This document shows positions 25,652 to 33,666 of a DNA stretch of 64,000 bases, in pieces; within the stretch, counting starts at the first letter, position 1; each line of letters starts with the position of its first letter. This DNA is from CBDDKW01 sp965230425 (GTDB taxonomy: Bacteria > Pseudomonadota > Gammaproteobacteria > UBA1113). Location: contig CBDDKW010000010.1 of assembly GCA_965230425.1 (NCBI GenBank), positions 124,001-188,000 on the forward strand. The letters are read 5' to 3'. Below the pieces are notes generated by a model. That model made no database searches. It worked only from the letters and a program-made list of their open reading frames with translations, and was not told where the DNA came from. The translations under genes and the position numbers were made by a program.

Positions 25652-27037
25652 ATGACAAAAAACCAACACACGGGTATCGGTCTAGCCATTTTTGATGGTG
25701 CCACTGACGGCCCTTATATGTTTGCAAGCTTACTAGCCACATTAATCCTCTGGGGTGGCTTTACCATGGCAAGCATAGGTACCGGCGGCTTCATAGCAAT
25801 CATTGGCATTATCTCGGTCTTCACCGTTGTTTCCACCCTATCTAAACTTAATGACGAAATTAAAGCCCAAGCTAGTGAGAACCATATTGATCAACGTATT
25901 GCTGATTTAACCAGCACTTACACTTTACTCACAGGTAAAGCGCCTGACACAACCATCAAGCCCTCTGCCGCAGCTACACCCTCAGGCCAAGGAAGTGGCA
26001 GCCGGATATCAAAAACATGGCGTTACTTTCGTGTTGCCGCAAGTGGATTAAAAAATGGTAACCGCGTGATTACTTGTTTTACCGCACTGTTAACATTTAT
26101 TGTGGGTGCTACCACTGGAACACACCTTGTGACATTTATCGGTATTGGTATGGGAGTCTTACTCTGCGGTGGATTGTTAGCTTCAGCAAAACACAACGAT
26201 GACCGTAAAAACCGCATGACAGAAAAATATAGACTTGAACATCGATTAAAACTTCAACTTGACCGAGAGCTACATAATTCAGCATCACCTGCCGTACAAT
26301 ATCAAAAAAGAATCACTGCCTTTAGCCAACAAGTAAGTAATTACTTAAAAGAACGCGCCCTAGAAACAGGCAAATCTACCTTAGGCTATAGCGCTGAAGA
26401 CTTCCATAATCGACGTGATAGCTGGTTAGAAGTACTGAATAAGCTTTGCGAACCAAAAACTACTCGAGAAAATATGATTGAATTTTTAACAGCAGAAATC
26501 GAAAAATTCAACAAAGGTTACTTCCAGAATCGCTATGCCAATTATCTCATTAAATTATGCGAATGGATTAAAAAAAGCGACTTTAAAATGCAAGAGGCCA
26601 TTCCACAAGAAATACTACAAGGTCATTTGCAAAAACTCCACGCCCAACTCAATGCTGACCAACAGTTTAAAGGCTATATTGAGCTATGCAAGAATCCCGT
26701 CACACCAGCATTTACTCACAGATCTAGATCAGCCTCTGCACCTAGCTTGTCTGGAACAGATAAGACACCAGCAGCTAGCTCTTGTAACAAAAGACCACGT
26801 AAAACTACCGAAACTATCGAATATGGAAAACGCAAACGTCAGTGTTTAGATAGGTGGCTAATATCACGCGCCGAGTATGAACGTCAACGTGCCGGTGACC
26901 CCAACTACCTCACCCATGCACAGCTAGCCAACGCAGAAAAGCTAAATGAGCTGCCCGGTAGGCCAACACCACGATCATGCTCAGCTTCCGGTCGACAATC
27001 AGCCATTTATTCAGCTCGGCCTGGTAGGGTAGCATAA
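25652..27037 (+). CDS. Hypothetical membrane protein with basic bipartite motif (461 residues)
   Basis: I do not recognise a family. Two hydrophobic hairpins can be seen: residues 22-66 (FASLLATLILWGGFTMASIG and following) and about 138-180 (VITCFTALLTFIVGATTGTH and following), giving four membrane helices near the N-terminal half. A charged helical middle comes next. The C-terminus is Ser/Pro-rich and contains KRPRK (380-384) and KRKR (393-396) with eight residues between them, resembling a bipartite nuclear localisation signal. It runs opposite to the island genes and starts at 25652 after an AGGAGA-like GGAGATAA. A host-directed membrane effector is one possibility. The gene ends 25 bases before a long palindromic element. 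Confidence 0.6.
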   Translation: MTKNQHTGIGLAIFDGATDGPYMFASLLATLILWGGFTMASIGTGGFIAIIGIISVFTVVSTLSKLNDEIKAQASENHIDQRIADLTSTYTLLTGKAPDTTIKPSAAATPSGQGSGSRISKTWRYFRVAASGLKNGNRVITCFTALLTFIVGATTGTHLVTFIGIGMGVLLCGGLLASAKHNDDRKNRMTEKYRLEHRLKLQLDRELHNSASPAVQYQKRITAFSQQVSNYLKERALETGKSTLGYSAEDFHNRRDSWLEVLNKLCEPKTTRENMIEFLTAEIEKFNKGYFQNRYANYLIKLCEWIKKSDFKMQEAIPQEILQGHLQKLHAQLNADQQFKGYIELCKNPVTPAFTHRSRSASAPSLSGTDKTPAASSCNKRPRKTTETIEYGKRKRQCLDRWLISRAEYERQRAGDPNYLTHAQLANAEKLNELPGRPTPRSCSASGRQSAIYSARPGRVA

Positions 27038-27061
27038 CCTTTACCAACAGCCCTACCTGCA

Positions 27062-27426
27062 CTGTATGCGACAAAAAATACACAGCTAAAACAGTTAGCA
27101 GAATGCTGTCGCTTCAACCTTATCTGCAAATTTACCAAGGCGAGTAAAAAGCGCTATCAGGGAAAAATACTCGAATTATGCTCAATTTCAATTTTCTAGC
27201 ATGTTCTTTTCCATCACCTGCATATTTTAAATCTTGTCAATAGTGTCGCTATTAACTGCTATTTAAAATATGCAGGTGATAAAAAATCCCTGCGCTATAA
27301 AACAGAAATTGAGCATAATTCGAGTATGGCGCAAGCTACACGGATGTAGCCGAGACTTGGTAAATTTGCAGATAAGGTTGAAGCTTTTCATAACTGTTTT
27401 GTACTAAAATTTTTTGTCGCATACAG
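27062..27426. mobile_element. Long interrupted palindrome, MITE-like element (copy 1)
   Basis: Nested inverted repeats run from 27062-27079 paired with 27409-27426 (CTGTATGCGACAAAAAAT), through 27111-27139 paired with 27356-27384, to a 23-base pair near 27169-27191 and 27304-27326. The core of about 107 bp runs from TTCTAGCATGTT (27194) to AAAAATCCCTGC (27282) and beyond. It matches the core of the element at 61640, but the arms differ. There is no coding capacity. It sits between the island and the phoB promoter. Confidence 0.75.
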
Positions 27427-27449
27427 GCCTCCAATACCCAAATCAAACC

Positions 27450-27478
27450 TTGACCCCTACAGTCTTTATTTACATAAT
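27450..27478 (+). promoter_or_regulatory. Sigma-70-type promoter for phoB-phoR
   Basis: TTGACC, 17 bases, then CATAAT: spacing is ideal and the start codon lies 30 bases after the -10. I see no clear pho box in it. Confidence 0.6.
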
Positions 27479-27507
27479 GAACAAGTACCCACACTAGTGA
27501 ACTTATT

Positions 27508-28209
27508 ATGAAAAAGACAATACTCATTGTTGAGGATGAAGCGCATATTCGTGAAATGATTTGCTTCTCCTTGCAGCAAGAAGATTACACCCTGCTAGAG
27601 GCAGAAAGTACCACCCAGGCAACTGAGGTACTCAAACAACACCGGCCTGATTTAATCCTCTTGGATTGGATGCTACCCGGTAGTATGAGTGGCTTAAAAT
27701 ACGCCAAACAATTAAAAAGCCAAGATTCCCACCATGATATTCCCATTATATTGCTCACAGCCAAGGCTGAAGAAGATAATAAAATTAAAGGCTTTGAATC
27801 TGGTGTTGATGATTATATAACCAAACCCTTTTCACCCCGTGAACTTGTAGCTCGCATTAAAGCTGTGCTCCGCCGTGGCCCTGCCATTATGGATGACAAC
27901 GTCATTAAAATTGACAGTCTGCGCTTAAATCAAGACACCCATGAAGTCACCATCAACAATGAATTAATTGATTTACCCCCAATAGAATATCGCTTGCTGG
28001 CTTTCTTCCTTAATCACCAAGAAAAAGTGTATTCTCGTGACCAATTACTGAATTTTGTTTGGGGCGATGATTGCTACGTTGAAGAACGCACTGTGGATGT
28101 ACAAATTCGTCGTTTACGCAGTAAATTACAACAATATAGCCAATGCGTACAAACCGTGCGTAGTGAAGGTTATCGCTTTAGTATTAAGCCATTGAGCCAA
28201 GCAAAATGA
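27508..28209 (+). CDS. phoB: Phosphate-regulon response regulator PhoB
   Basis: The 233-residue OmpR/PhoB-type regulator has a receiver domain (acid pocket VEDE, phospho-acceptor Asp in LLDWMLPG, Lys in TKPFSPREL). It is followed by a winged-helix domain (residues 130-230, with LNFVWGDDCYVEERTVDVQI and the RSEGYRF end). WMLPGSMSGL matches PhoB closely. In E. coli it activates phosphate-starvation genes when phosphorylated by PhoR. It overlaps phoR by 4 bases, and a near-ideal promoter lies upstream. Confidence 0.93.
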   Translation: MKKTILIVEDEAHIREMICFSLQQEDYTLLEAESTTQATEVLKQHRPDLILLDWMLPGSMSGLKYAKQLKSQDSHHDIPIILLTAKAEEDNKIKGFESGVDDYITKPFSPRELVARIKAVLRRGPAIMDDNVIKIDSLRLNQDTHEVTINNELIDLPPIEYRLLAFFLNHQEKVYSRDQLLNFVWGDDCYVEERTVDVQIRRLRSKLQQYSQCVQTVRSEGYRFSIKPLSQAK

Positions 28210-29201
28210 AACAACAAGAACAAATACTCGCGAATCATTTACCTGACGGGATTGTCGTCCTCAATCAGCAAGGCGATGTGATTTGGTTTAATAATGCAGC
28301 AGAATCTCTGTTTGAATTACAATCCTCTAATCATAAATATTTACAACAATTACTCGATGATAAGAATATTTTTCCAGACAATATTCAAGCCCTAGAACAG
28401 TCCTTAGAAATTACGTTAAATACAACCCCCAAAAAATATTTAGCATTAAATATCATCCCCTACCCTAATCAACAAATCCTCTTAGTAGTACGCAATATCA
28501 CCCATATTCACCACTTAGAGCGCATGCGCCAAGACTTTGTGGCTAATGTTTCTCACGAATTACGCACCCCTTTAACTGTGATCTACGGTTACTTAGAAAT
28601 GCTCATTGACCAAGAAGAGATCCAAACCGACATACTCCAGAGTATTCATACCCAAATGTTTCAGCAAAGCAGCCGTATGCAGAATCTAGTAGAAAATTTA
28701 TTATTACTCTCACGTTTGGAGCACCGCGAACAGGAATCCCTCGCTCAACAGCCGGTGGATATCACTTTGTTATTACAAGACATCTGCGCTGAGGCAAAAC
28801 TCGTCAGTGGCGATAAGAAACATAGCATTCATTTAGAAACTGATGAGGAATTAAATCTCTTAGGTAATAAAGATGAACTATCCAGCGCCTTCTCCAATAT
28901 TATTTTCAATGCCGTAAAATACACCCCAGCCGGTGGCGATATTTATGTAAAATGGTTTAAACAGAAAGACCAAGCCCTACTAGAAGTAAAAGACAGTGGC
29001 ATCGGCATTGATGCGAAGCATATCCCTCGCCTCACTGAGCGCTTTTATCGGGTAGACAAAGCCCGCTCTCGGGAAAGTGGTGGAACTGGCTTAGGACTCG
29101 CCATCGTAAAACACGTATTGATCCGCCATAAAGGTCACTTAAACATCCACAGCCAAGTAGATGAAGGCAGCACTTTTACTTGTGTATTTGCGCTTGCCTA
29201 G
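28206..29201 (+). CDS. phoR: PhoR-type histidine kinase lacking the membrane anchor
   Basis: The 331-residue kinase begins directly with a PAS domain (ANHLPDGIVVLNQQGDVIWF, residues 8-95). A dimerisation domain follows with the phospho-acceptor His in VANVSHELRTPLTVIYGYLE. The ATPase domain has N-box NIIFNAVKYTP, DSGIGID and GTGLGLAIVKH. E. coli PhoR (about 431 residues) has an N-terminal membrane region, absent here, so the protein should be soluble or attach through a partner. There is no extra in-frame coding sequence upstream, because the ATG overlaps phoB. It normally senses phosphate through the Pst/PhoU complex, none of which is in this window. The 3' end overlaps perM by 26 bases, tail to tail. 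Confidence 0.88.
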   Translation: MKQQEQILANHLPDGIVVLNQQGDVIWFNNAAESLFELQSSNHKYLQQLLDDKNIFPDNIQALEQSLEITLNTTPKKYLALNIIPYPNQQILLVVRNITHIHHLERMRQDFVANVSHELRTPLTVIYGYLEMLIDQEEIQTDILQSIHTQMFQQSSRMQNLVENLLLLSRLEHREQESLAQQPVDITLLLQDICAEAKLVSGDKKHSIHLETDEELNLLGNKDELSSAFSNIIFNAVKYTPAGGDIYVKWFKQKDQALLEVKDSGIGIDAKHIPRLTERFYRVDKARSRESGGTGLGLAIVKHVLIRHKGHLNIHSQVDEGSTFTCVFALA

Positions 29202-30237
29202 GCCAGGCATTCATAATGGCATTCACACCTGTTGCCAAGGGAATGGCAAAAAATACTCCCCAGAATCCCCAAATGCCCCCAAATACGAGAATTGCAACAA
29301 TAATCGCCACAGGATGTAAATTCACCGCCTCAGAAAATAACAAGGGTACCAATACATTAGCATCAAGCACACAAATAATCGTATACACAATCACTAAGTA
29401 GGCAAATTGTGCACTCCAACCCCATTGTAAAAAAGCGATGATCACCACAGGAATGGTCACAATAGTCACCCCGATATAGGGAATAATCACTGATAGCCCA
29501 ACTAACACGCCTAGCAACGCCGCATAGGGCAATCCCATGACAATAAAGGCCACATAGGACACCACACCCACAATAATAATCTCTAACACTTTACCGCGAA
29601 CATAATTCCCTAATTGCGCATTGACCTCTGCCCAAATTTCATTCATTAAACGTCGATCTCTGGGCAGATAACGATTACACCAATTAATTATTTTTTGTTT
29701 ATCCCAGAGAAAGAAAAACACCAACAAAGGTATCAAAACTAAATACACAATCGTCACAAAAAATCCAGGTACTGAAGATAAAGACAAGGATAAAATCACT
29801 TGGCCATAGCGAGTGATGTCCGCCTTCGCATCCACAATAAATGAAGCCACTTGCGCCTTAGAAATAAAATCGGGATAACGATCCGGTAATTGCATAATCA
29901 AGGATTGCGCACGACTGATCATCGTCGGTAACTCGGCCACTAAATTTGTTAATTGCTTAAATAATAAAGGCAGCAAAAAGAATAATGACGCAATAAACAA
30001 GCCAATAAATAAAACATAGACACTGGATACGGCGCACCAGGCCGGCATATGCATTTTCTGACAACGCTTCACCAAGCCCTCTAATAAATAGGCGATGACA
30101 ATACTGGCTAATACTGGCGCTAGAATATCCCCAGCGAAAGTGACTAATAATATAGCCAGTAATAATAATAAACTTAAAATAATTGCTTCCGGATCGGAAA
30201 AGTAGCGATGCCACCAAGATTGAAATAATTGTTTCAT
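29176..30237 (-). CDS. perM: AI-2E family transporter, PerM-like
   Basis: The 353-residue membrane protein belongs to the PerM/YdiK/TqsA family. It has two N-terminal helices (IILSLLLLLAILLVTFAGDI and following), a third near residue 70, a soluble helical segment (80-150), then four or five C-terminal helices with the family sequence YIGVTIVTIPVVIIAFLQWG and PLLFSEAVNLHPVAIIVAIL. Its substrate is not established; the family name derives from autoinducer-2 export by one member. E. coli has perM next to bepA; here the rib genes lie between them. Confidence 0.85.
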   Translation of the reverse strand: MKQLFQSWWHRYFSDPEAIILSLLLLLAILLVTFAGDILAPVLASIVIAYLLEGLVKRCQKMHMPAWCAVSSVYVLFIGLFIASLFFLLPLLFKQLTNLVAELPTMISRAQSLIMQLPDRYPDFISKAQVASFIVDAKADITRYGQVILSLSLSSVPGFFVTIVYLVLIPLLVFFFLWDKQKIINWCNRYLPRDRRLMNEIWAEVNAQLGNYVRGKVLEIIIVGVVSYVAFIVMGLPYAALLGVLVGLSVIIPYIGVTIVTIPVVIIAFLQWGWSAQFAYLVIVYTIICVLDANVLVPLLFSEAVNLHPVAIIVAILVFGGIWGFWGVFFAIPLATGVNAIMNAWPRQAQIHK

Positions 30238-30243
30238 GACTGC

Positions 30244-30474
30244 CTAATTTTTTTTCAAGTAAAAATAATATTGATCGTCAATCTCAACCATATCAATTAA
30301 TTGGTGCTGCGTCACGGTAACAAAGGCATTAAAATCATCGACTGAGGTAGGATCGGTACTGACTACTCGCAATACTTGACCAGATTGCATCTGATGTAAA
30401 CACTTTTTTGCTTTCAGCAGCGGCATAGGACAGATCAGCCCAGTTGCATCCAGCTCCACATCATAGACCGCCAT
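30244..30474 (-). CDS. tusA: TusA-family sulfur-carrier protein
   Basis: This 76-residue protein has the family CPxP motif in LDATGLICPMPLLKAKK, with the sulfur-carrying Cys at residue 15. TusA relays persulfide sulfur, in E. coli for tRNA 2-thiolation. It lies 6 bases upstream of perM on the same strand and 9 bases after ribH, so it may be the fourth gene of the riboflavin operon. TusA paralogues with other partners (SirA/YedF-like) exist, so the precise role is open. Confidence 0.85.
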   Translation of the reverse strand: MAVYDVELDATGLICPMPLLKAKKCLHQMQSGQVLRVVSTDPTSVDDFNAFVTVTQHQLIDMVEIDDQYYFYLKKN

Positions 30475-30483
30475 AGTAGCAAA

Positions 30484-30951
30484 TTACACTTCAATTTGTT
30501 GGAGCACAGAAATCATTTCGTAGGCAGTATCTGCTGCTTCGCGCCCCTTGTGGCCTTTTTTACCCCCCACCCGGTCGCGGGCTTGTTGGGCATTATCGGT
30601 AGTTAAGATACCAAAGACGATAGGCATTTCAAATGCTAATGACAATTGTTGCGTTCCTACCGTCACATGATCACAGACATAATCAAAGTGCTTAGTTTCA
30701 CCTTGAATCACCGCACCAAGACAAATGATCGCCGCATATTGATTAGACTTCGCTAGGCGTTGTGCAGTAATGGGGATCTCCACCGCACCAGGCACCCAGA
30801 CAACGGTAATATTCTCTTCCGCTACGTCTAATTCTTTTAAACGCTCAATGGCACCTTCATACAACTTATTAGTAATTTCTTCATTAAAGCGACTAATGAC
30901 AATCGCAATTTTAAAGGGTGTTTTAATATCTTCGGCATGAATTGTTTTCAT
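30484..30951 (-). CDS. ribH: 6,7-dimethyl-8-ribityllumazine synthase
   Basis: RibH joins the DHBP four-carbon unit with the pyrimidine precursor in the penultimate step of riboflavin synthesis. The 155-residue protein has IVISRFNEEITNKLYEGA, VPGAVEIPITAQRLA (substrate binding) and GAVIQGETKHFDYVC, with the usual His, and ends near the GGKKGHKGREAA segment. Length is normal. It overlaps the ribBA stop by 4 bases. Confidence 0.95.
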   Translation of the reverse strand: MKTIHAEDIKTPFKIAIVISRFNEEITNKLYEGAIERLKELDVAEENITVVWVPGAVEIPITAQRLAKSNQYAAIICLGAVIQGETKHFDYVCDHVTVGTQQLSLAFEMPIVFGILTTDNAQQARDRVGGKKGHKGREAADTAYEMISVLQQIEV

Positions 30952-32165
30952 TGTGTTTCCTTTGACGTTAACAAATGGCCTAATTTTTCCCGTTTAGTTT
31001 TTAAATAATGAACATTATCTTTAGTGGGCAGCATTTCAATAGGTTCACGGCTGACTACCTCTAAGCCATAGCCTTCTACTCCGTGAATTTTGCGCGGGTT
31101 ATTTGTCAAGATCCGCATTTTACGCACACCCACATGATGTAAGATCTGCGAACCAATACCGTATTCACGGTGATCTGCAGCAAAACCTAAATGGTGGTTC
31201 GCTTCTACCGTATCCATGCCTTTTTCTTGTAAAGCATAAGCACGAATTTTATTAGCCAAGCCAATACCGCGCCCCTCTTGACGCATATACAATAATGCCC
31301 CACCCTCTTGGGCAATTTTCGCAAGCGCTGATTGTAATTGCCAACCACAATCACAACGACTAGAACCGAAAGTATCGCCGGTTAAACACTCTGAGTGCAC
31401 ACGCACTAAGACAGGCTCTTCAGGATTAATCTCACCTTTGATTAACAAAATATGATCTAACTTCTCATAGGGACTATTAAAAATCTTACAGGTAAATTCG
31501 CCGTAGGGTTCTAAGGGTAAACGACATTCAGAAATTTCTTCGACTAAGGTTTCATTACGAGTACGATAGGCAATTAAATCTTGAATGCTGGCGATTTTAA
31601 TATCATGTTTTGCACTGTATTCTAATAAATCGGGCAGTCGCGCCATGGTGCCATCTTCACGTAAAATTTCACATAACACGGCCGCAGGTTTAAAGCCAGC
31701 TAGTCGTGCTAAATCCACACTGCCTTCGGTATGTCCAGAACGCACCAAGACACCGCCTTCACGTGCGCGTAGGGGAAAAATATGGCCCGGCATAACCACG
31801 TCCTCTGGTTTTGCATCATCGGCAATGGCGGTTTTAATGGTTTGTAATCTATCTGCAATTGAAATACCGGTAGTCACACCCGCTGCGGCTTCGATAGACA
31901 CGGTAAATGGTGTGGAATACTTAGAGTTATTATCAGCCACCATCATGGGCAAACCTAGTTGTTTAATATACTCAGGTGCCATAGGCAAACAGGTTAAGCC
32001 ACGGGCATGTTGCGCCATGAAATTCAGCGCATCATAAGTAACAGTTTCTGCAGGCATAATAATATCGCCTTCATTTTCGCGATCTTCATCATCCACGAGA
32101 ATTAATTTACGCCCGGCTTTAAATTCAGCAATGGCCTCAGGTATGGTGCATAATTCAGCTTTCAT
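30948..32165 (-). CDS. ribBA: Bifunctional DHBP synthase / GTP cyclohydrolase II
   Basis: The 405-residue fusion carries RibB at the N-terminus (residues 1-205: ILVDDEDRENEGDIIMPAE, then RSGHTEGSVDLARLAG) and RibA at the C-terminus (206-400: HSECLTGDTFGSSRCDCGWQ with the zinc-binding Cys residues, and RQEGRGIGL). It makes both precursors that RibH and RibD need. Both active sites look complete. It lies 10 bases after ribD and overlaps ribH, so all three are translated from one message. Confidence 0.96.
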   Translation of the reverse strand: MKAELCTIPEAIAEFKAGRKLILVDDEDRENEGDIIMPAETVTYDALNFMAQHARGLTCLPMAPEYIKQLGLPMMVADNNSKYSTPFTVSIEAAAGVTTGISIADRLQTIKTAIADDAKPEDVVMPGHIFPLRAREGGVLVRSGHTEGSVDLARLAGFKPAAVLCEILREDGTMARLPDLLEYSAKHDIKIASIQDLIAYRTRNETLVEEISECRLPLEPYGEFTCKIFNSPYEKLDHILLIKGEINPEEPVLVRVHSECLTGDTFGSSRCDCGWQLQSALAKIAQEGGALLYMRQEGRGIGLANKIRAYALQEKGMDTVEANHHLGFAADHREYGIGSQILHHVGVRKMRILTNNPRKIHGVEGYGLEVVSREPIEMLPTKDNVHYLKTKREKLGHLLTSKETQ

Positions 32166-32175
32166 AGTGTTTTAC

Positions 32176-33246
32176 TTACTTTTTAGTTAAATGACATAAA
32201 CCTTCCGCATCCACATTGCGCCATGTCACAGTTTGATAATCCGCTAATAAATCCATCGGCTCGGTGAAGGCAGAATACGCATCAGCACCCAGCACTTTCA
32301 ATCCTTGATATAAATAAATATCGTCTACCACACCGGCTTCGACAAATTGGCTAAAGCAATAACCACCCGCCTCTAACCACAGCGCATGCACACCTGCTTC
32401 GCCGATCTGACGGATCACTGCCTGAGGATCCAAGCCTCCAGATAATAATGTTTCTATAACCACACAGTCCGCGCCTGCGGTCTTCAATGCTTCAATACGT
32501 TCCACAGGGGCAGAATCCGCGTGCAGTATTGTAATACAGTTCAGGATTTTAAACACCTGCGCCGTGGGGCTAGTACGCGCTTGTGAATCTAATATATACA
32601 ATCGGCGCTGTTCTGTCTCCTGGCCTAAGCGGATAGTATACTGCGGATCATCATTAGCAATGGTCGTAGCAGTGGTTAATATGGCATCACTTTGCCCCCG
32701 ACACTGGTGAGTAAATTCTTGCAAGCCTGGTCCTGTAATGGCGGTAGGCTTACCTGCTTTTTCTGCAATCTTACCGTCTAAGCTGAGGGCCAATTTCGCT
32801 GTCACATAAGGTTTTGCGGTGAGGGTCCATTGTGTATAGGGCTTATAAAAATCATTTATCTCAGCTAATTCGATGAATTCACAGGGGATCCCAGCCTCTC
32901 TTAATTGCTGCTCACCCTTACCTGCTACCACCGGATTCGGATCGGCATAGCCATAATACACTTCAGCTAATTGCTTGCTTTTGATTAATTCAGTACATGG
33001 CGGCGTGCGGCCAAAATGACAACAAGGCTCTAAGGTCACATAGATAGTCGCACCAGCGGCTGCGCTACCGGCTTTTTCTAAAGCCATCACTTCTGCATGA
33101 GGCTGCCCAGGCCCTAAATGGTAACCTTCGGCAATGATTTCACCATTTTTAACCACCACAGCGCCGACACAAGGATTAGGCGCACAATAACCCTGACGAA
33201 TGCTCGCTTGCACTAAGGCACGTTTTAAGTAGTCCGTATGCTGCAT
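32176..33246 (-). CDS. ribD: Bifunctional riboflavin deaminase/reductase RibD
   Basis: The 356-residue protein has an N-terminal deaminase domain with the zinc ligands in HAEVMALEKAG and CCHFGRTPPCTELI. The C-terminal reductase domain starts near residue 145 (PYVTAKLALSLDGKIA). It performs the second and third steps from GTP toward riboflavin. It is the first gene of ribD-ribBA-ribH. The usual ribE (riboflavin synthase) between ribD and ribBA is missing. No FMN riboswitch is recognisable upstream; instead the leader abuts a 108-bp hairpin repeat array. Confidence 0.94.
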   Translation of the reverse strand: MQHTDYLKRALVQASIRQGYCAPNPCVGAVVVKNGEIIAEGYHLGPGQPHAEVMALEKAGSAAAGATIYVTLEPCCHFGRTPPCTELIKSKQLAEVYYGYADPNPVVAGKGEQQLREAGIPCEFIELAEINDFYKPYTQWTLTAKPYVTAKLALSLDGKIAEKAGKPTAITGPGLQEFTHQCRGQSDAILTTATTIANDDPQYTIRLGQETEQRRLYILDSQARTSPTAQVFKILNCITILHADSAPVERIEALKTAGADCVVIETLLSGGLDPQAVIRQIGEAGVHALWLEAGGYCFSQFVEAGVVDDIYLYQGLKVLGADAYSAFTEPMDLLADYQTVTWRNVDAEGLCHLTKK

Positions 33247-33355
33247 AATTTGCCTTATTATCTGGTTAGATGTTACTCAGTGGTATCAATAGTTGGAGCT
33301 AGTATCCCACAGTTTGCTTGCAATGGCAAAATAGTGTGCAGATTTATTTTTTCAT

Positions 33356-33613
33356 TATCGTTCACCCTGGAACAACCTTCCAGGGTGAACGATAAATTCT
33401 TCAATTTTTTACCATTGAACCTATAAATACCCTCTAAAACACATAGTAAAATTCGCATTATTTTATCGTTCACTCTGGAACAACCTTCCAGGGTGAACGA
33501 TAAATTCTTCAATTTTTTACCATTGAACCTATAAATACCCTCTAAAACGTATAGTAAAATTCGCATTATTTTATCGTTCACTCTGGAGCAACCTTCCAGG
33601 GTGAACGATAAAT
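33356..33613. repeat. 108-bp tandem repeat with 16-bp perfect hairpins
   Basis: Three hairpins are spaced at exactly 108 bp. The first is ATCGTTCACCCTGGAA paired with TTCCAGGGTGAACGAT around a 5-base loop. The second and third carry a C-to-T change in the left arm (TTCACTCTGG), giving a G-T pair. The intervening 65 bases are also repeated. The array lies between the divergent ribD and bepA genes and so sits in both leaders. Confidence 0.85.
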
Positions 33614-33666
33614 TTTTCAAGCAAAACACTTGCTGAACAAATTTAAAACAGGCACAATAGATCCCT

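Noticed and set aside
33356..33613. CRISPR array suggested by regular spacing of repeats
   Set aside because: The 108-bp units are repeated throughout, including the would-be spacers, and there are no cas genes. The same holds for the arrays near 13.4-14.2 kb.
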